DNA of 41,291 nucleotides from an uncultured Flavobacteriales bacterium. GTDB lineage: Bacteria > Bacteroidota > Bacteroidia > Flavobacteriales_D > CAJJDF01. Shown one piece after another: positions 8,187-17,578 of this stretch. Location of the stretch: NCBI GenBank assembly GCA_905182785.1, contig CAJJDF010000005.1, positions 1 to 41,291 of the forward strand. Direction: 5' to 3'. Both the position numbers and the translations under genes were made by a program. The first letter of the stretch is position 1. Every line of letters begins with the position of its first letter. The notes under the pieces are model-generated. The model was given only the letters and a program-made list of their open reading frames with translations. It was not told the origin of the DNA and made no database searches.

Positions 8187-9530
8187 ATGAGCAAAAACAA
8201 AAACATAGCAATACTTGGATCTGGCGAAAGCGGGGTTGGGGCAGCTGTGCTTGCAAAAAAGCAAGGTTTTGATGTTTTTGTATCAGATTTTGGAAAAATA
8301 AAAGAAGAGTATAAAGCTGTATTAGAAAAAGAAAATATAGAATGGGAGGAAGGAGCTCACACGCTAGAAAGAATTTTGAAGGCTAGTGAAATAATAAAGA
8401 GTCCTGGAATCCCAGATAAAGTTGAGGTGGTACAAAAAGCATTAGAAAAGTCTATTCCAGTGATTTCAGAGATTGAGTTTGGAAGCAGATTTACTAAAGC
8501 AAAGTTGATTTGTATTACTGGTTCTAATGGAAAGACAACAACTACTCTATTGACTCATCATATTCTTAAGAAAGCTGGACTTAATGTAGGAATAGCAGGA
8601 AATGTAGGCGATAGTTTTGCTTTGCAAGTTGCGAATGAAGACTACGATTATTATATATTGGAGTTGAGCAGTTTTCAATTGGATGGAATAAAGAAATTCA
8701 AAGCAGACATTGCTATTCTTTTGAACATTACTCCAGACCATTTAGACAGGTATGATTATAAGTTTGAGAACTACGTTCATTCAAAATTTAAGATAACTGA
8801 TAACCAAACGAAAGAAGACTTTTTCATTTACTGCAAAGATGATAAAGCGATAACAGATGCATTTGCAAATTACGATTTAGCGGCTAAGCAATTGCCGTTT
8901 TCTATCAAAGAGGAGGTAAGCGAAGGAGCTTTTTTAAACGAGAAAGAAGAAATAGTATTTAACACCAAAAACCAACCCCAAACTATGTCAATACACGATT
9001 TAGCGTTAAACGGAAAGCATAATATTTACAACTCAATGGCTGCCGGAATTGCTTCCAAAGTTCTTGACTTGAGAAAAGAAATTGTAAGAGAAAGCCTTAC
9101 AGATTTTCAAAATGTAGCACACAGATTAGAGCATATATGCTATGTGAATGGAATTGAATTCATCAATGATTCTAAAGCGACAAATGTAAATGCTGTATGG
9201 TTTGCATTAGAAAGCATTAACAAACCTATTGTATGGATTGCAGGAGGTGTAGATAAAGGAAATGACTACGAAGAATTACTTGAATTGGTTAAACACAAAG
9301 TAAAAGCTTTAGTATGCATGGGAGTTGATAACTCAAAGCTTGTAGCAGCATTTGGAGATGTGGTTAACGTATACGAAACATCCTCTGCTGAAGAAGCTGT
9401 GAAATTGAGTTATAAGCTTGCAGAAAAAGATGAATTGGTATTACTATCGCCAGGATGTGCTAGTTTCGATTTATTCGAAAACTACGAAGACAGAGGATTA
9501 GAATTTAGAAAAGCTGTAAGAGCATTATAG
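8187..9530 (+). CDS. murD: UDP-N-acetylmuramoyl-L-alanine--D-glutamate ligase
   Basis: 447-residue Mur ligase adding D-glutamate to UDP-MurNAc-L-Ala. The N-terminal Rossmann-like UDP-binding domain begins AILGSGESGVGAA. The ATP loop is TGSNGKTTTT (111-120). Further motifs are LELSSFQLDG, NITPDHLDRY, FINDSKATNVNA and LLSPGCASFDLFENYEDRG, all typical of MurD. Length is normal. A 127-base A-rich gap without recognisable promoter or terminator separates it from ftsW. Confidence 0.95.
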   Translation: MSKNKNIAILGSGESGVGAAVLAKKQGFDVFVSDFGKIKEEYKAVLEKENIEWEEGAHTLERILKASEIIKSPGIPDKVEVVQKALEKSIPVISEIEFGSRFTKAKLICITGSNGKTTTTLLTHHILKKAGLNVGIAGNVGDSFALQVANEDYDYYILELSSFQLDGIKKFKADIAILLNITPDHLDRYDYKFENYVHSKFKITDNQTKEDFFIYCKDDKAITDAFANYDLAAKQLPFSIKEEVSEGAFLNEKEEIVFNTKNQPQTMSIHDLALNGKHNIYNSMAAGIASKVLDLRKEIVRESLTDFQNVAHRLEHICYVNGIEFINDSKATNVNAVWFALESINKPIVWIAGGVDKGNDYEELLELVKHKVKALVCMGVDNSKLVAAFGDVVNVYETSSAEEAVKLSYKLAEKDELVLLSPGCASFDLFENYEDRGLEFRKAVRAL

Positions 9531-9657
9531 GGAAAAGAGATGAAATTGTTTTAAGAATAAAGAGATAAGAGCAATGAAGAATAAAGCGAACTAATTAGAC
9601 CAGAAACGAGCAACTTATAACAAATTAAAACGAGAATAACCTGAAGTAACAAAAAAA

Positions 9658-10821
9658 ATGAGTAACATTTTTAGCAAATATCTAACCGGAGATAAGGTGA
9701 TTTGGGTGATAACAATATTGTTATCTCTCTTTTCATTGCTAATCGTGTACAGTTCAACTTCGCAGTTGTCTTATAAGTTTAGAGATGGAAATACAGAAGC
9801 TTATATTCTTAAACATGCATTAATTCTCGGGGGTGGATTTTTACTCATGATTTACATTCATAAGTTTAAGATAAATTATTTCTCACGTTTATCTCAAATA
9901 GGAATTATAATATCAGTTATTCTTTTAATGTTGGTGTTGGTGATGCCAAATGGAGGAAAAGCTGCATCAAGGTGGTTGTTTGGTTTTCAACCGTCCGATA
10001 TGGCTAAGATTTCATTAATAGTTTATCTCGCAAGGCAGTTGTCAGTAAATAAAGAACAGTTAAAGGTTTTTAAAGTTTTAGTTATAAAAATAATGTTGCC
10101 AATCGCACTTATTTGCGGGCTTATTTTACCTGCCGATTTATCTACAGCACTTATGTTATTTGCAGTTTCAATGGTATTGGTTTTCGTTTCTAATGTATCC
10201 ATAAAACACATAGGGGCAATATTTGGATTAGCAATTATTGGATTTTCGTTATTACTGCTATTAGGAACAGTATTTCCAAAAATGTTACCAAGAGTTCCAA
10301 CTTGGACCTCAAGAATTTCCTCTTTTGTAAAAGGAGACGAGACTGAAAATGCAGCAGATAAAAATTATCAAACGGACATTGCAAAAGCAGGAATTGCACT
10401 AGGAGGTTTACAGGGAACGGGCCCTAGTAAAAGCACAGTAAAAAATATTTTACCCTCCGCTTGGGCCGATTTTATATTTGCCATTTTCATAGAAGAATAT
10501 GGATCTATTTTAGGAGGGCTGACCTTAATATTGTTGTATTTAATAATACTCTATCGAGTCATTGTGATAGCCAAAACCTCCAAGAGTGATTTTGGATCCT
10601 ACTTGGCATTTGGATTAGGATTTAGTATTGTATTTCAGGCGTTTTTAAATATGGGAGTAAGTGTAAATCTACTTCCTGTTACAGGCCAACCATTGCCAAT
10701 GATAAGTATGGGAGGAACTTCAATTTTGTTTACTTCTATTTCATTAGCCTTGATTTTGAGTGTAAGTAAAGATATAGTTACAAACGAACCAGATAAAAAG
10801 AAAGCAGATTATGCAAGCTAA
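9658..10821 (+). CDS. ftsW: Septal peptidoglycan glycosyltransferase FtsW (SEDS family)
   Basis: 387 residues with about ten transmembrane helices. SEDS signatures: RWLFGFQPSDMAKISLIVYLA, the FAIFIEEYGSILGG segment and the C-terminal PLPMISMGGTSIL. FtsW polymerises lipid II at the septum and works with FtsI. Its position between murD and murG is canonical. Its 3-prime end overlaps murG by 11 bases. A large extracytoplasmic loop (about residues 215-260) contains TWTSRISSFVKGDE, as usual for the family. Confidence 0.93.
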   Translation: MSNIFSKYLTGDKVIWVITILLSLFSLLIVYSSTSQLSYKFRDGNTEAYILKHALILGGGFLLMIYIHKFKINYFSRLSQIGIIISVILLMLVLVMPNGGKAASRWLFGFQPSDMAKISLIVYLARQLSVNKEQLKVFKVLVIKIMLPIALICGLILPADLSTALMLFAVSMVLVFVSNVSIKHIGAIFGLAIIGFSLLLLLGTVFPKMLPRVPTWTSRISSFVKGDETENAADKNYQTDIAKAGIALGGLQGTGPSKSTVKNILPSAWADFIFAIFIEEYGSILGGLTLILLYLIILYRVIVIAKTSKSDFGSYLAFGLGFSIVFQAFLNMGVSVNLLPVTGQPLPMISMGGTSILFTSISLALILSVSKDIVTNEPDKKKADYAS

Positions 10822-11917
10822 TAAATTTATCATATCAGGAGGAGGAACCGGAGGACATATTTATCCTGCCATTGCTATTGCGCATGCAATAAAAGAGAAA
10901 CAGCCCAATGCTGAAATTCTTTTTGTGGGTGCTAACGGTAAAATGGAAATGGAGAAGGTGCCAAAAGCAGGCTATGAAATTATTGGATTAGATATCGCAG
11001 GACTTCAAAGAAAACTAACAGTAAAGAACCTTTCTTTTCCATTCAAGTTATTTAAAAGTTTGAAAAAAGCAAAGCAAATTGTAAAGGATTTTAATCCAGA
11101 TGTAGCGATTGGAGTGGGAGGCTATGCAAGTGGACCTTTGTTAAGGCAAGCAGGAAAACAGGGAGTGCCAACTTTACTGCAAGAGCAAAACTCTTACCCT
11201 GGAATTACCAATAAACTATTGGCAAGAAAGGCGAAGAAAATATGTGTGGCTTACGATAACATGGAACGGTTTTTTGATGAAAGAAAAATTGTTTTTACAG
11301 GAAATCCTGTGCGTAAAGAGATATTAAATATAGAAGGGAAAAAAGAGAGAGGATTGGCTCATTTTGGGCTAGAGCAGGGTAAAAAAACTCTGTTAGTGAT
11401 AGGTGGAAGTTTGGGAGCAAGAACTGTAAATAATAGTATTAAAAATACTGTTGAATTGTTGAATGAGAATGGAGTTCAAGTGTTATGGCAAACAGGTAAA
11501 TCCTACTGCGAAGACATGAAGTCTTTTGTGAAAGAAAAAGGATTTGAAAATATAAAAGTATACGATTTCATATACGAAATGGATTTAGCGTATGCTTCGG
11601 CAGACTTAGTTGTTTCTAGAGCAGGAGCATTGTCTATCTCAGAATTATGTTTGGTAGGTAAACCCATTATTTTGATTCCTTCTCCTAACGTGAGTGAAGA
11701 CCACCAAACTAAGAATGCAATGGCACTTGTTAATCACAATGCAGCCGTATTAGTGAAAGATGCAGATGCTCCAGAAACTCTAGGAAAAGAGATTATGGAG
11801 TTAATGAACAATGAAAATAAATTAATAAAACTAAGCGTAAATATTATTGGTTTTGGAAGACCAAATGCAGCTGAGGCTATAGCAAACGAAGTGATTAAAT
11901 TGATTAATATAGAATAG
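10811..11917 (+). CDS. murG: UDP-N-acetylglucosamine--undecaprenyl-pyrophosphoryl-MurNAc-pentapeptide transferase MurG
   Basis: 368-residue GT28 glycosyltransferase converting lipid I to lipid II at the inner face of the membrane. N-terminal donor/acceptor loop GGGTGGHIYPA (about 10-20), second glycine-rich loop GVGGYASGP, C-terminal IGGSLGARTVN and the UDP-GlcNAc-binding VSRAGALSISEL and PNVSEDHQTKNA. Length is normal. The start overlaps ftsW by 11 bases. An 86-base AT-rich gap without an obvious control site precedes murC. Confidence 0.95.
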   Translation: MQANKFIISGGGTGGHIYPAIAIAHAIKEKQPNAEILFVGANGKMEMEKVPKAGYEIIGLDIAGLQRKLTVKNLSFPFKLFKSLKKAKQIVKDFNPDVAIGVGGYASGPLLRQAGKQGVPTLLQEQNSYPGITNKLLARKAKKICVAYDNMERFFDERKIVFTGNPVRKEILNIEGKKERGLAHFGLEQGKKTLLVIGGSLGARTVNNSIKNTVELLNENGVQVLWQTGKSYCEDMKSFVKEKGFENIKVYDFIYEMDLAYASADLVVSRAGALSISELCLVGKPIILIPSPNVSEDHQTKNAMALVNHNAAVLVKDADAPETLGKEIMELMNNENKLIKLSVNIIGFGRPNAAEAIANEVIKLINIE

Positions 11918-12003
11918 GACATTTCGGGCTTGGCTCAAGATAAATTACAGTTAAAGCCTAAGAGAGAATAAGTAACCAGATTAAAAAGAAAAAGAACAAT
12001 AAA

Positions 12004-13371
12004 ATGAATCTAAATCAAGTACATACCGTTTATTTCATTGGAATAGGTGGGATTGGAATGAGTGCATTAGCACGCTATTTCAACTCTAAAGCTATTTCTG
12101 TGTTTGGATATGACTTGACTTCTACTGCGCTCACACAAGAAATGGAATCCAATGGGATGATAATTTCTTACTTGGATGATGTATTTGTAATTCCTGATAA
12201 TATAAAACAAGACAAGGAAAATACATTGGTGATTTATACACCAGCTATTCCTGAGAGTAGTGAGATGTTCAATTATTTCAAAGAAAATGGGTTTGCTTTA
12301 ATGAAAAGGGCCGAAGTGTTGGGTATGATTACCAAAAGCTTCAAGACAATTGCTGTAGCAGGAACGCATGGAAAAACAACTACATCTTCTATGATTGCTG
12401 TAGTGATGGAAAAATCTAAATTGAAGTGCAATGCATTTTTAGGAGGAATTTTAACCAACTACAATTCTAATATTGTGTTGGACTCTTCTTCAGACTGGGT
12501 TGTTGTAGAAGCAGACGAATACGATCGTTCTTTCTTAACTCTAGTTCCCAATATTGCAGTTGTAACTTCTACAGATGCAGATCATTTGGATATTTATGGC
12601 GACTCAGACTCTTTGAATAAATCGTTTCAAGATTTTGTAAATAAGGTAAATCTAAGTGGGAAAGTGTTTTTACAAGAAGAAGTTTCTTTGAAATTCAAGA
12701 ACAAAGAGAAGTATTCTTTGAACAATGAAAATTCAAACTATTACACGAAAAACATTACAGTGGATAATGGAAATTTCATGTTTGATGCAGTGACTCCAAA
12801 AGGAGTTATTAAGAGCATAAAACTTGGAATAAGTGGATTACACAATATAGAAAATGCCATGGCAACCATTGCAGTCTGTCAAGAAATAGGGTTGGAAGAT
12901 AAAGAGATTAAAAAAGGACTGGAAGAATACAAAGGAGTAAAAAGAAGGTTTGAATACCAGATAAAACAAAGTGACTTGATTTTTATTGATGATTATGCGC
13001 ATCATCCAACCGAGATAAAAGCGTTAGTGAGTTCGGTAAAAGAGTTGTATCCAGCTAAGAAAATAACTGGAATTTTTCAACCTCATTTATTCTCAAGGAC
13101 AAAAGATTTTGCAGATGATTTTGCAATTGAATTGAGCCAATTAGATGAAGTGATTGTATTGGATGTTTATGCAGCAAGAGAGCTTCCTATGAATGGAGTT
13201 GATGCAGAGTTTTTATTGAATAAAGTAACGAGCAGTAACAAAAGAAAAGAGACAAAAGAAACAGTAATTGGATCTTTGGATAGAAATAAATTAGAGGTAT
13301 TACTGACAATAGGAGCAGGTGATATCAACACATTAGTAGCTCCAATAAGAGAGAAGTTAATTCAGCAATGA
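12004..13371 (+). CDS. murC: UDP-N-acetylmuramate--L-alanine ligase
   Basis: 455-residue Mur ligase attaching the first L-alanine to UDP-MurNAc. N-terminal nucleotide-binding GIGGIGMSALA (13-23), ATP loop GTHGKTTT (120-127), EADEYDRSFL, TDADHLDIYG, DDYAHHPTEI and IFQPHLFSRT are all present. Length is standard. Its TGA stop overlaps the ftsQ ATG by 4 bases (ATGA), so the two are translationally coupled. No ddl gene follows, unlike in enterobacteria. Confidence 0.95.
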   Translation: MNLNQVHTVYFIGIGGIGMSALARYFNSKAISVFGYDLTSTALTQEMESNGMIISYLDDVFVIPDNIKQDKENTLVIYTPAIPESSEMFNYFKENGFALMKRAEVLGMITKSFKTIAVAGTHGKTTTSSMIAVVMEKSKLKCNAFLGGILTNYNSNIVLDSSSDWVVVEADEYDRSFLTLVPNIAVVTSTDADHLDIYGDSDSLNKSFQDFVNKVNLSGKVFLQEEVSLKFKNKEKYSLNNENSNYYTKNITVDNGNFMFDAVTPKGVIKSIKLGISGLHNIENAMATIAVCQEIGLEDKEIKKGLEEYKGVKRRFEYQIKQSDLIFIDDYAHHPTEIKALVSSVKELYPAKKITGIFQPHLFSRTKDFADDFAIELSQLDEVIVLDVYAARELPMNGVDAEFLLNKVTSSNKRKETKETVIGSLDRNKLEVLLTIGAGDINTLVAPIREKLIQQ

Positions 13372-14153
13372 GAAGATTAATTAACATAACTATTTGGGCC
13401 CTATTTGTAATAGGAGTGCTCCTGCTGTTGAGTTTTACTTATGAGAAAAAGAAGGAAAAAGTATGTGTTGAAGTGAAATATAGTATTGATATGTTGTCAG
13501 GAAATCACTTTGTTACTCCGGCAAGATTAGATGGGATTTTGAAAAGCATTGGATTCAAAGTAGGGCAAGATAAATTTAAAGATATTGACACTAAGAAATT
13601 AGAGAGAAAGCTACTCAGTATTTCTAGTATTGAAAGGGTGGATGTGTTCAAAAACATGAACGGAACTTTAGAAATAAAAGTAGAGCAAAGAAAACCAATT
13701 GCGAGAGTATTTAATAGAAATGGATATTCAGTGTATTTGGATGACAATGGAAAAACCATGCAAGTTTCCGATTTTTACACAGCAAGAGTTTTAGTAATAA
13801 ATGGGCATTTGAATTTAAAAGTAGGAGAGAATATAGAGGCGATTACCCACAATGATTCATTGAAGGGATTGACTCTAATAGATGAGCTTTACGAATTGGC
13901 AGCCTACATAGAAAAAGACAAATTTTTGAAAGCTCAAATTGAGCAAATCTATGTCAAGAGAAACAAAGAGGTAATCTTGATTCCTAAGGTGGGAAACCAA
14001 GAAATAATATTTGGGAAAGTAGAGGATGTAGATGCAAAATTCAAGAAATTGATTTTGTTTTACAAAGAAGGGATTAACCCAACTAATTTAAATTTATATA
14101 AGACCATTAACCTAAAATTCAATAACCAAATAGTTTGCAAAAAAAATAAATAA
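13368..14153 (+). CDS. ftsQ: Cell division protein FtsQ
   Basis: 261 residues with a short cytoplasmic tail, one transmembrane helix (about 6-24), and a periplasmic POTRA-like region (about 30-105) followed by the beta domain. Recognisable stretches are SISSIERVDVFKNMNGTLEIKVEQRKPIARVF and YSVYLDDNGKTM, typical of FtsQ/DivIB. It recruits and holds FtsL/FtsB in the divisome. Sequence conservation is low, but its place between murC and ftsA supports the call. It is separated from ftsA by one base. Confidence 0.88.
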   Translation: MRRLINITIWALFVIGVLLLLSFTYEKKKEKVCVEVKYSIDMLSGNHFVTPARLDGILKSIGFKVGQDKFKDIDTKKLERKLLSISSIERVDVFKNMNGTLEIKVEQRKPIARVFNRNGYSVYLDDNGKTMQVSDFYTARVLVINGHLNLKVGENIEAITHNDSLKGLTLIDELYELAAYIEKDKFLKAQIEQIYVKRNKEVILIPKVGNQEIIFGKVEDVDAKFKKLILFYKEGINPTNLNLYKTINLKFNNQIVCKKNK

Positions 14154-14154
14154 T

Positions 14155-15408
14155 ATGGACACATCAGAAATCATTGTAGGATTAGACATTGGTACAACTA
14201 AGATTGCTTGTATCGTAGGAAGAAAAAACGAACACGGAAAAATTGAAGTGATTGGTATGGGTAAATCAGAATCTCTTGGAGTTACGAGAGGTGTGGTTGC
14301 TAATATCGAAAAAACTGTACAATCAATTAAAGCTGCAGTAGAACAAGCTGAGCTTAAATCTGGTGTAGAGATTAAAGTGGTAAACGTAGGTATTGCAGGT
14401 CAGCATATCAAGAGTTTACAACACAGAGGAATGATTACTAGAAAAAGTCATGAAGATGAAATTTCTCAAGAAGACATCAATACTTTGGTAGATGATATGT
14501 ACAAATTGGTGATGATGCCAGGAGAAGAAATTATTCATGTTTTACCACAAGATTACATTGTGGATAGAGAGCAAGGAATTTTAGATCCAATCGGAATGGC
14601 AGGAGTTCAGTTGGAAGCAAATTTCCATATTATTACAGGACAAATTGCTGCTGGTAAAAACATCTACAGGTGTGTAGAAAAAGCAGGGTTAGAAGTTGCA
14701 GATATTATTTTGGAACCATTGGCATCTGCCGAAGCGGTATTGAGTCAAGAGGAAAAAGAAGCTGGAGTTGCTTTGGTTGATATTGGAGGTGGTACGACAG
14801 ATATCGCAATTTTTCACGAAGGAATCATCAGGCATACAGCCGTTATTCCATTCGGAGGAAATGTAATTACAGATGATATCAAAGAAGGAACAACTATCAT
14901 GAAACGTCAGGCAGAATTGCTGAAACAAAAATACGGGACTGCTTTTGCAAACAAGAGTCAAGAAAATGAGATAGTATGTATCCCTGGATTGAGAGGAAGA
15001 GAGCCGAAAGAAATTTCTATCAAGAATCTTTCTAACATCATCCAAGCAAGAATGGAAGAGATTATTGAACACATCCATTTTGAAATTAAAAATTCAGGAT
15101 TTGAGAAAAAGTTAATAGGTGGAGTTGTAATCACAGGAGGTGGTTCTCAGTTGAAATATCTTTCTCAATTATTTGAGTACGTAACAGGAATGAATAGTAG
15201 AGTAGGTTATCCAAATGAGCACGTGAGTAAAGGGGCTCAAGACGATATAACGAGCCCATTATTTGCAACAGGTATTGGACTTGTAATGAAAGGATATGAA
15301 ACTCAAAGAGCAGAGCCAAAAACAGATACTGTAAAAAGAGACACTTCATTCATGAAGCCAAATTTCTTTGATAAAATCAAACGATTTTTTGATGAAGAAA
15401 TAAAATAA
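14155..15408 (+). CDS. ftsA: Cell division protein FtsA
   Basis: 417-residue actin-like ATPase that tethers FtsZ filaments to the inner membrane. Motifs: phosphate-1 VGLDIGTTKIACIVG near the start, the SHS2/1C domain around GVTRGVVANIEKT, phosphate-2 VALVDIGGGTTDIAIF, and adenosine-binding GGVVITGGGSQLKYL. The C-terminal segment NFFDKIKRFFDEEIK can form the amphipathic membrane-targeting helix. A 39-base gap precedes ftsZ; the pair is the usual unit. Confidence 0.95.
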   Translation: MDTSEIIVGLDIGTTKIACIVGRKNEHGKIEVIGMGKSESLGVTRGVVANIEKTVQSIKAAVEQAELKSGVEIKVVNVGIAGQHIKSLQHRGMITRKSHEDEISQEDINTLVDDMYKLVMMPGEEIIHVLPQDYIVDREQGILDPIGMAGVQLEANFHIITGQIAAGKNIYRCVEKAGLEVADIILEPLASAEAVLSQEEKEAGVALVDIGGGTTDIAIFHEGIIRHTAVIPFGGNVITDDIKEGTTIMKRQAELLKQKYGTAFANKSQENEIVCIPGLRGREPKEISIKNLSNIIQARMEEIIEHIHFEIKNSGFEKKLIGGVVITGGGSQLKYLSQLFEYVTGMNSRVGYPNEHVSKGAQDDITSPLFATGIGLVMKGYETQRAEPKTDTVKRDTSFMKPNFFDKIKRFFDEEIK

Positions 15409-15447
15409 GAGTTAAACAACAAGACTAAACAACAAAAACCAACAGAT

Positions 15448-17112
15448 ATGGAATTTAACATGCCAAACAACAACAAAACTAACATCATCAAAGTGATAGG
15501 TGTTGGAGGTGGAGGTAGTAATGCCGTTAACCACATGTACGAACTGGGGATTAAGGATGTCGATTTTATCGTGTGTAACACTGATAGCCAAGCCTTAGAA
15601 GTAAGTAGCGTACCCACAAAAATTCAATTAGGGGTAACTCTAACAGGAGGACGAGGAGCAGGATCTATACCAGATGTGGGAAGAAATGCTGCAATCGAAA
15701 ATATTGATGAAATTAAGGAATACCTTTCTGATAATACCAACATGGTATTTATCACTGCCGGAATGGGAGGTGGAACTGGAACTGGAGCTGGACCTGTAGT
15801 TGCAAAAATCGCAAAAGATATGGGGATTCTTACAGTAGGAATTGTAACTGTTCCATTTAGTTTCGAAGGAAAAAGAAGAAAAGAGCAAGCGGAAGCAGGA
15901 ATCAAAGAAATGAGGGACTCTGTGGATACACTTTTAATTATCAATAATGAGAAATTAAGAGACATGTATGGAAACTTGACAATAAGAAATGCTTATGCAC
16001 AAGCTGATCAAGTTTTGGCATCTGCTGCCAAAGGAATTGCTGAAGTTATTTCTAAAATTGGATTCATAAATGTGGATTTAAATGATGTAAATACGGTAAT
16101 GAAAGACAGTGGAGTTGCTATTATGGGAACGGCTTCTGCCGAAGGTGAAAACAGAGCAATTGAAGCTGCTGAACAAGCATTGTCTTCTCCATTATTGAAC
16201 GATAATGACATCAATGGAGCTAAACAAGTATTGTTGAACATTACTTTTGGTGATGTGGAACTTACTATGGATGAAATGAGTGAAATCACTGACTTCATTG
16301 TAGATGCTGCAGGTGGATCTGCCGAAATGATTATGGGTCAAGGTTATGACGAAACTTTAGGAGATAAAGTATGTGTTACTGTAATTGCAACAGGATTTCA
16401 ATCTAATTCTACAGTAGATACAGGAGTTACTCCAGAAGAACCGAAAAAGAAATATTTGGACTTAGGAACGGATGAAACAACTATGATTTCTAAACCTATT
16501 ACTTCGCCTACTCAGAGTTTTGAAACTAAAGTGGAGCCAACTCTAGATAATGAGGCGGTAATGCCTTATTTAAAATCTGAAACGGTTCAGGAAATTCAAG
16601 AACCATTGAATGATTTAGATGAAGAGTTGAACATGGAAAGTATCATGAAAGAAGAACAAGCTACTTTCAATTTTGAAAACACACAACCACTTGAATTAAA
16701 AAAGGAAACTCCAAAGCCTTTGCCGGTTGTAATGGAAGAGCTAAAGAAAGAAGAGAAAATAATTCATTACTTAGAAGATGATTTGGAAGAAGAATCTCCA
16801 GTAAATGAAATTGCAAAAACTCCAGAAACTACAACAGTAGAAAGAGTTTCTAAGGAGGAACAACAACAAATTAACGAAGGAAGAAGAGAGAGAATTCAAG
16901 AACTGAGTATGAAGCTGAGAACTCCATTTGGATTATCCGAATTGGAAAATGAGCCAGCTTACATCCGTAGAAAAATTAAATTAGAAGATACTCCTCATTC
17001 CTCAGAAAGTGAAGTGTCTAGATTTACTTTGAGTGAAGAAGAAGGACAAGATGGTAAAACTTCTGGTTCGATTAAGAGTAACAATTCGTTTTTACATGAT
17101 AATGTGGATTAG
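15448..17112 (+). CDS. ftsZ: Cell division protein FtsZ
   Basis: 554-residue tubulin-like GTPase that forms the Z ring. The globular domain carries VGGGGSNAVNHM near residue 20, the tubulin signature GGGTGTGAG (107-115) and the T7-loop region VDLNDVNTVMKDSG. A long acidic linker (about 335-505) follows, then two conserved-looking tail motifs: EPAYIRRKIKL, resembling the FtsA-binding tail of other FtsZ proteins, and the extreme end NNSFLHDNVD. An internal ATG at 15460 is an alternative start. It is longer than E. coli FtsZ (383) because of the linker and tail, as usual in this group. Confidence 0.96.
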   Translation: MEFNMPNNNKTNIIKVIGVGGGGSNAVNHMYELGIKDVDFIVCNTDSQALEVSSVPTKIQLGVTLTGGRGAGSIPDVGRNAAIENIDEIKEYLSDNTNMVFITAGMGGGTGTGAGPVVAKIAKDMGILTVGIVTVPFSFEGKRRKEQAEAGIKEMRDSVDTLLIINNEKLRDMYGNLTIRNAYAQADQVLASAAKGIAEVISKIGFINVDLNDVNTVMKDSGVAIMGTASAEGENRAIEAAEQALSSPLLNDNDINGAKQVLLNITFGDVELTMDEMSEITDFIVDAAGGSAEMIMGQGYDETLGDKVCVTVIATGFQSNSTVDTGVTPEEPKKKYLDLGTDETTMISKPITSPTQSFETKVEPTLDNEAVMPYLKSETVQEIQEPLNDLDEELNMESIMKEEQATFNFENTQPLELKKETPKPLPVVMEELKKEEKIIHYLEDDLEEESPVNEIAKTPETTTVERVSKEEQQQINEGRRERIQELSMKLRTPFGLSELENEPAYIRRKIKLEDTPHSSESEVSRFTLSEEEGQDGKTSGSIKSNNSFLHDNVD

Positions 17113-17127
17113 AGAAGGCAAGAGTAA

Positions 17128-17145
17128 ATAGTTATTAGGCAATAG
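17128..17145 (+). repeat. Left inverted repeat around the S23/IVP pseudogene
   Basis: ATAGTTATTAG (17128-17138) is the exact reverse complement of 17541-17551, and the overlapping AGGCAATAG (17137-17145) is the reverse complement of 17549-17557. Together with the right copy they frame the four-helix-bundle gene. Confidence 0.45.
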
Positions 17146-17156
17146 AAAAAAACGAC

Positions 17157-17525
17157 TTGGGAAATATTAAGACATATAAAGATTTGTTGATCTGGTAAAA
17201 GGGAATTGAGTTGGTGAAATTCACTTATAAAATATGTCAAGATTTTCCTAAAGACGAAATTTTCGGGTTACAGAGTCAGATAAAAAGATCTTCTGTTTCT
17301 GTTCCGTCAAATATTGCTGAAGGCTATGGAAGAAAATCTACCAAGAGTTATTTGCAGTTTATAAGAATTGCAAGAGGCTCTTTGTTAGAGTTAGAAACTC
17401 AATTGATAATTGCAAAGGAGTTGGACTTTGTAAATCAAAGTAAATTTGATAAAATGAGTGACTTAATTGTCGAAGAAAATAAAATAATTAACGCCTTTAT
17501 TAGGTCAGTAGAGAAAAGTAATTAA
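17157..17525 (+). pseudogene. Four-helix-bundle (S23/IVP, TIGR02436) protein gene with in-frame stop
   Basis: From a TTG at 17157 the frame reads LGNIKTYKDLLIW, then TAA at 17196-17198, then KGIELVKFTYKICQDF and on to a stop at 17525. Family members read ...WQKG at this point, so TAA most simply replaces a CAA/CAG glutamine codon. The rest is intact: FPKDEIFGLQSQIKRSS, SVPSNIAEGYGRKS and the ELETQLIIAKELDF helix are typical. The open part after the stop could start at TTG 17211 (104 residues) but would lack the first-helix start. These proteins form four-helix pentamers of unclear role and often accompany 23S rRNA intervening sequences. The gene interrupts the ftsZ-yqeY interval and is bracketed by short inverted repeats. 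Confidence 0.8.
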
Positions 17526-17540
17526 TTCGTAAGGATAAAA

Positions 17541-17558
17541 CTAATAACTATTGCCTAT
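17541..17558 (+). repeat. Right inverted repeat around the S23/IVP pseudogene
   Basis: CTAATAACTATTGCCTAT contains the reverse complements of both segments of the left copy (17128-17145), in swapped order, as if both ends derive from a short tandem heptamer-like motif. Confidence 0.45.
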
Positions 17559-17578
17559 TTGGCTAATAAACTAAAATT

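Noticed and set aside
14689-15078. 129-codon minus-strand open frame
   Set aside because: It lies fully inside ftsA on the opposite strand; composition is that of a reverse-complement shadow (Ser/Phe/Ile-rich).
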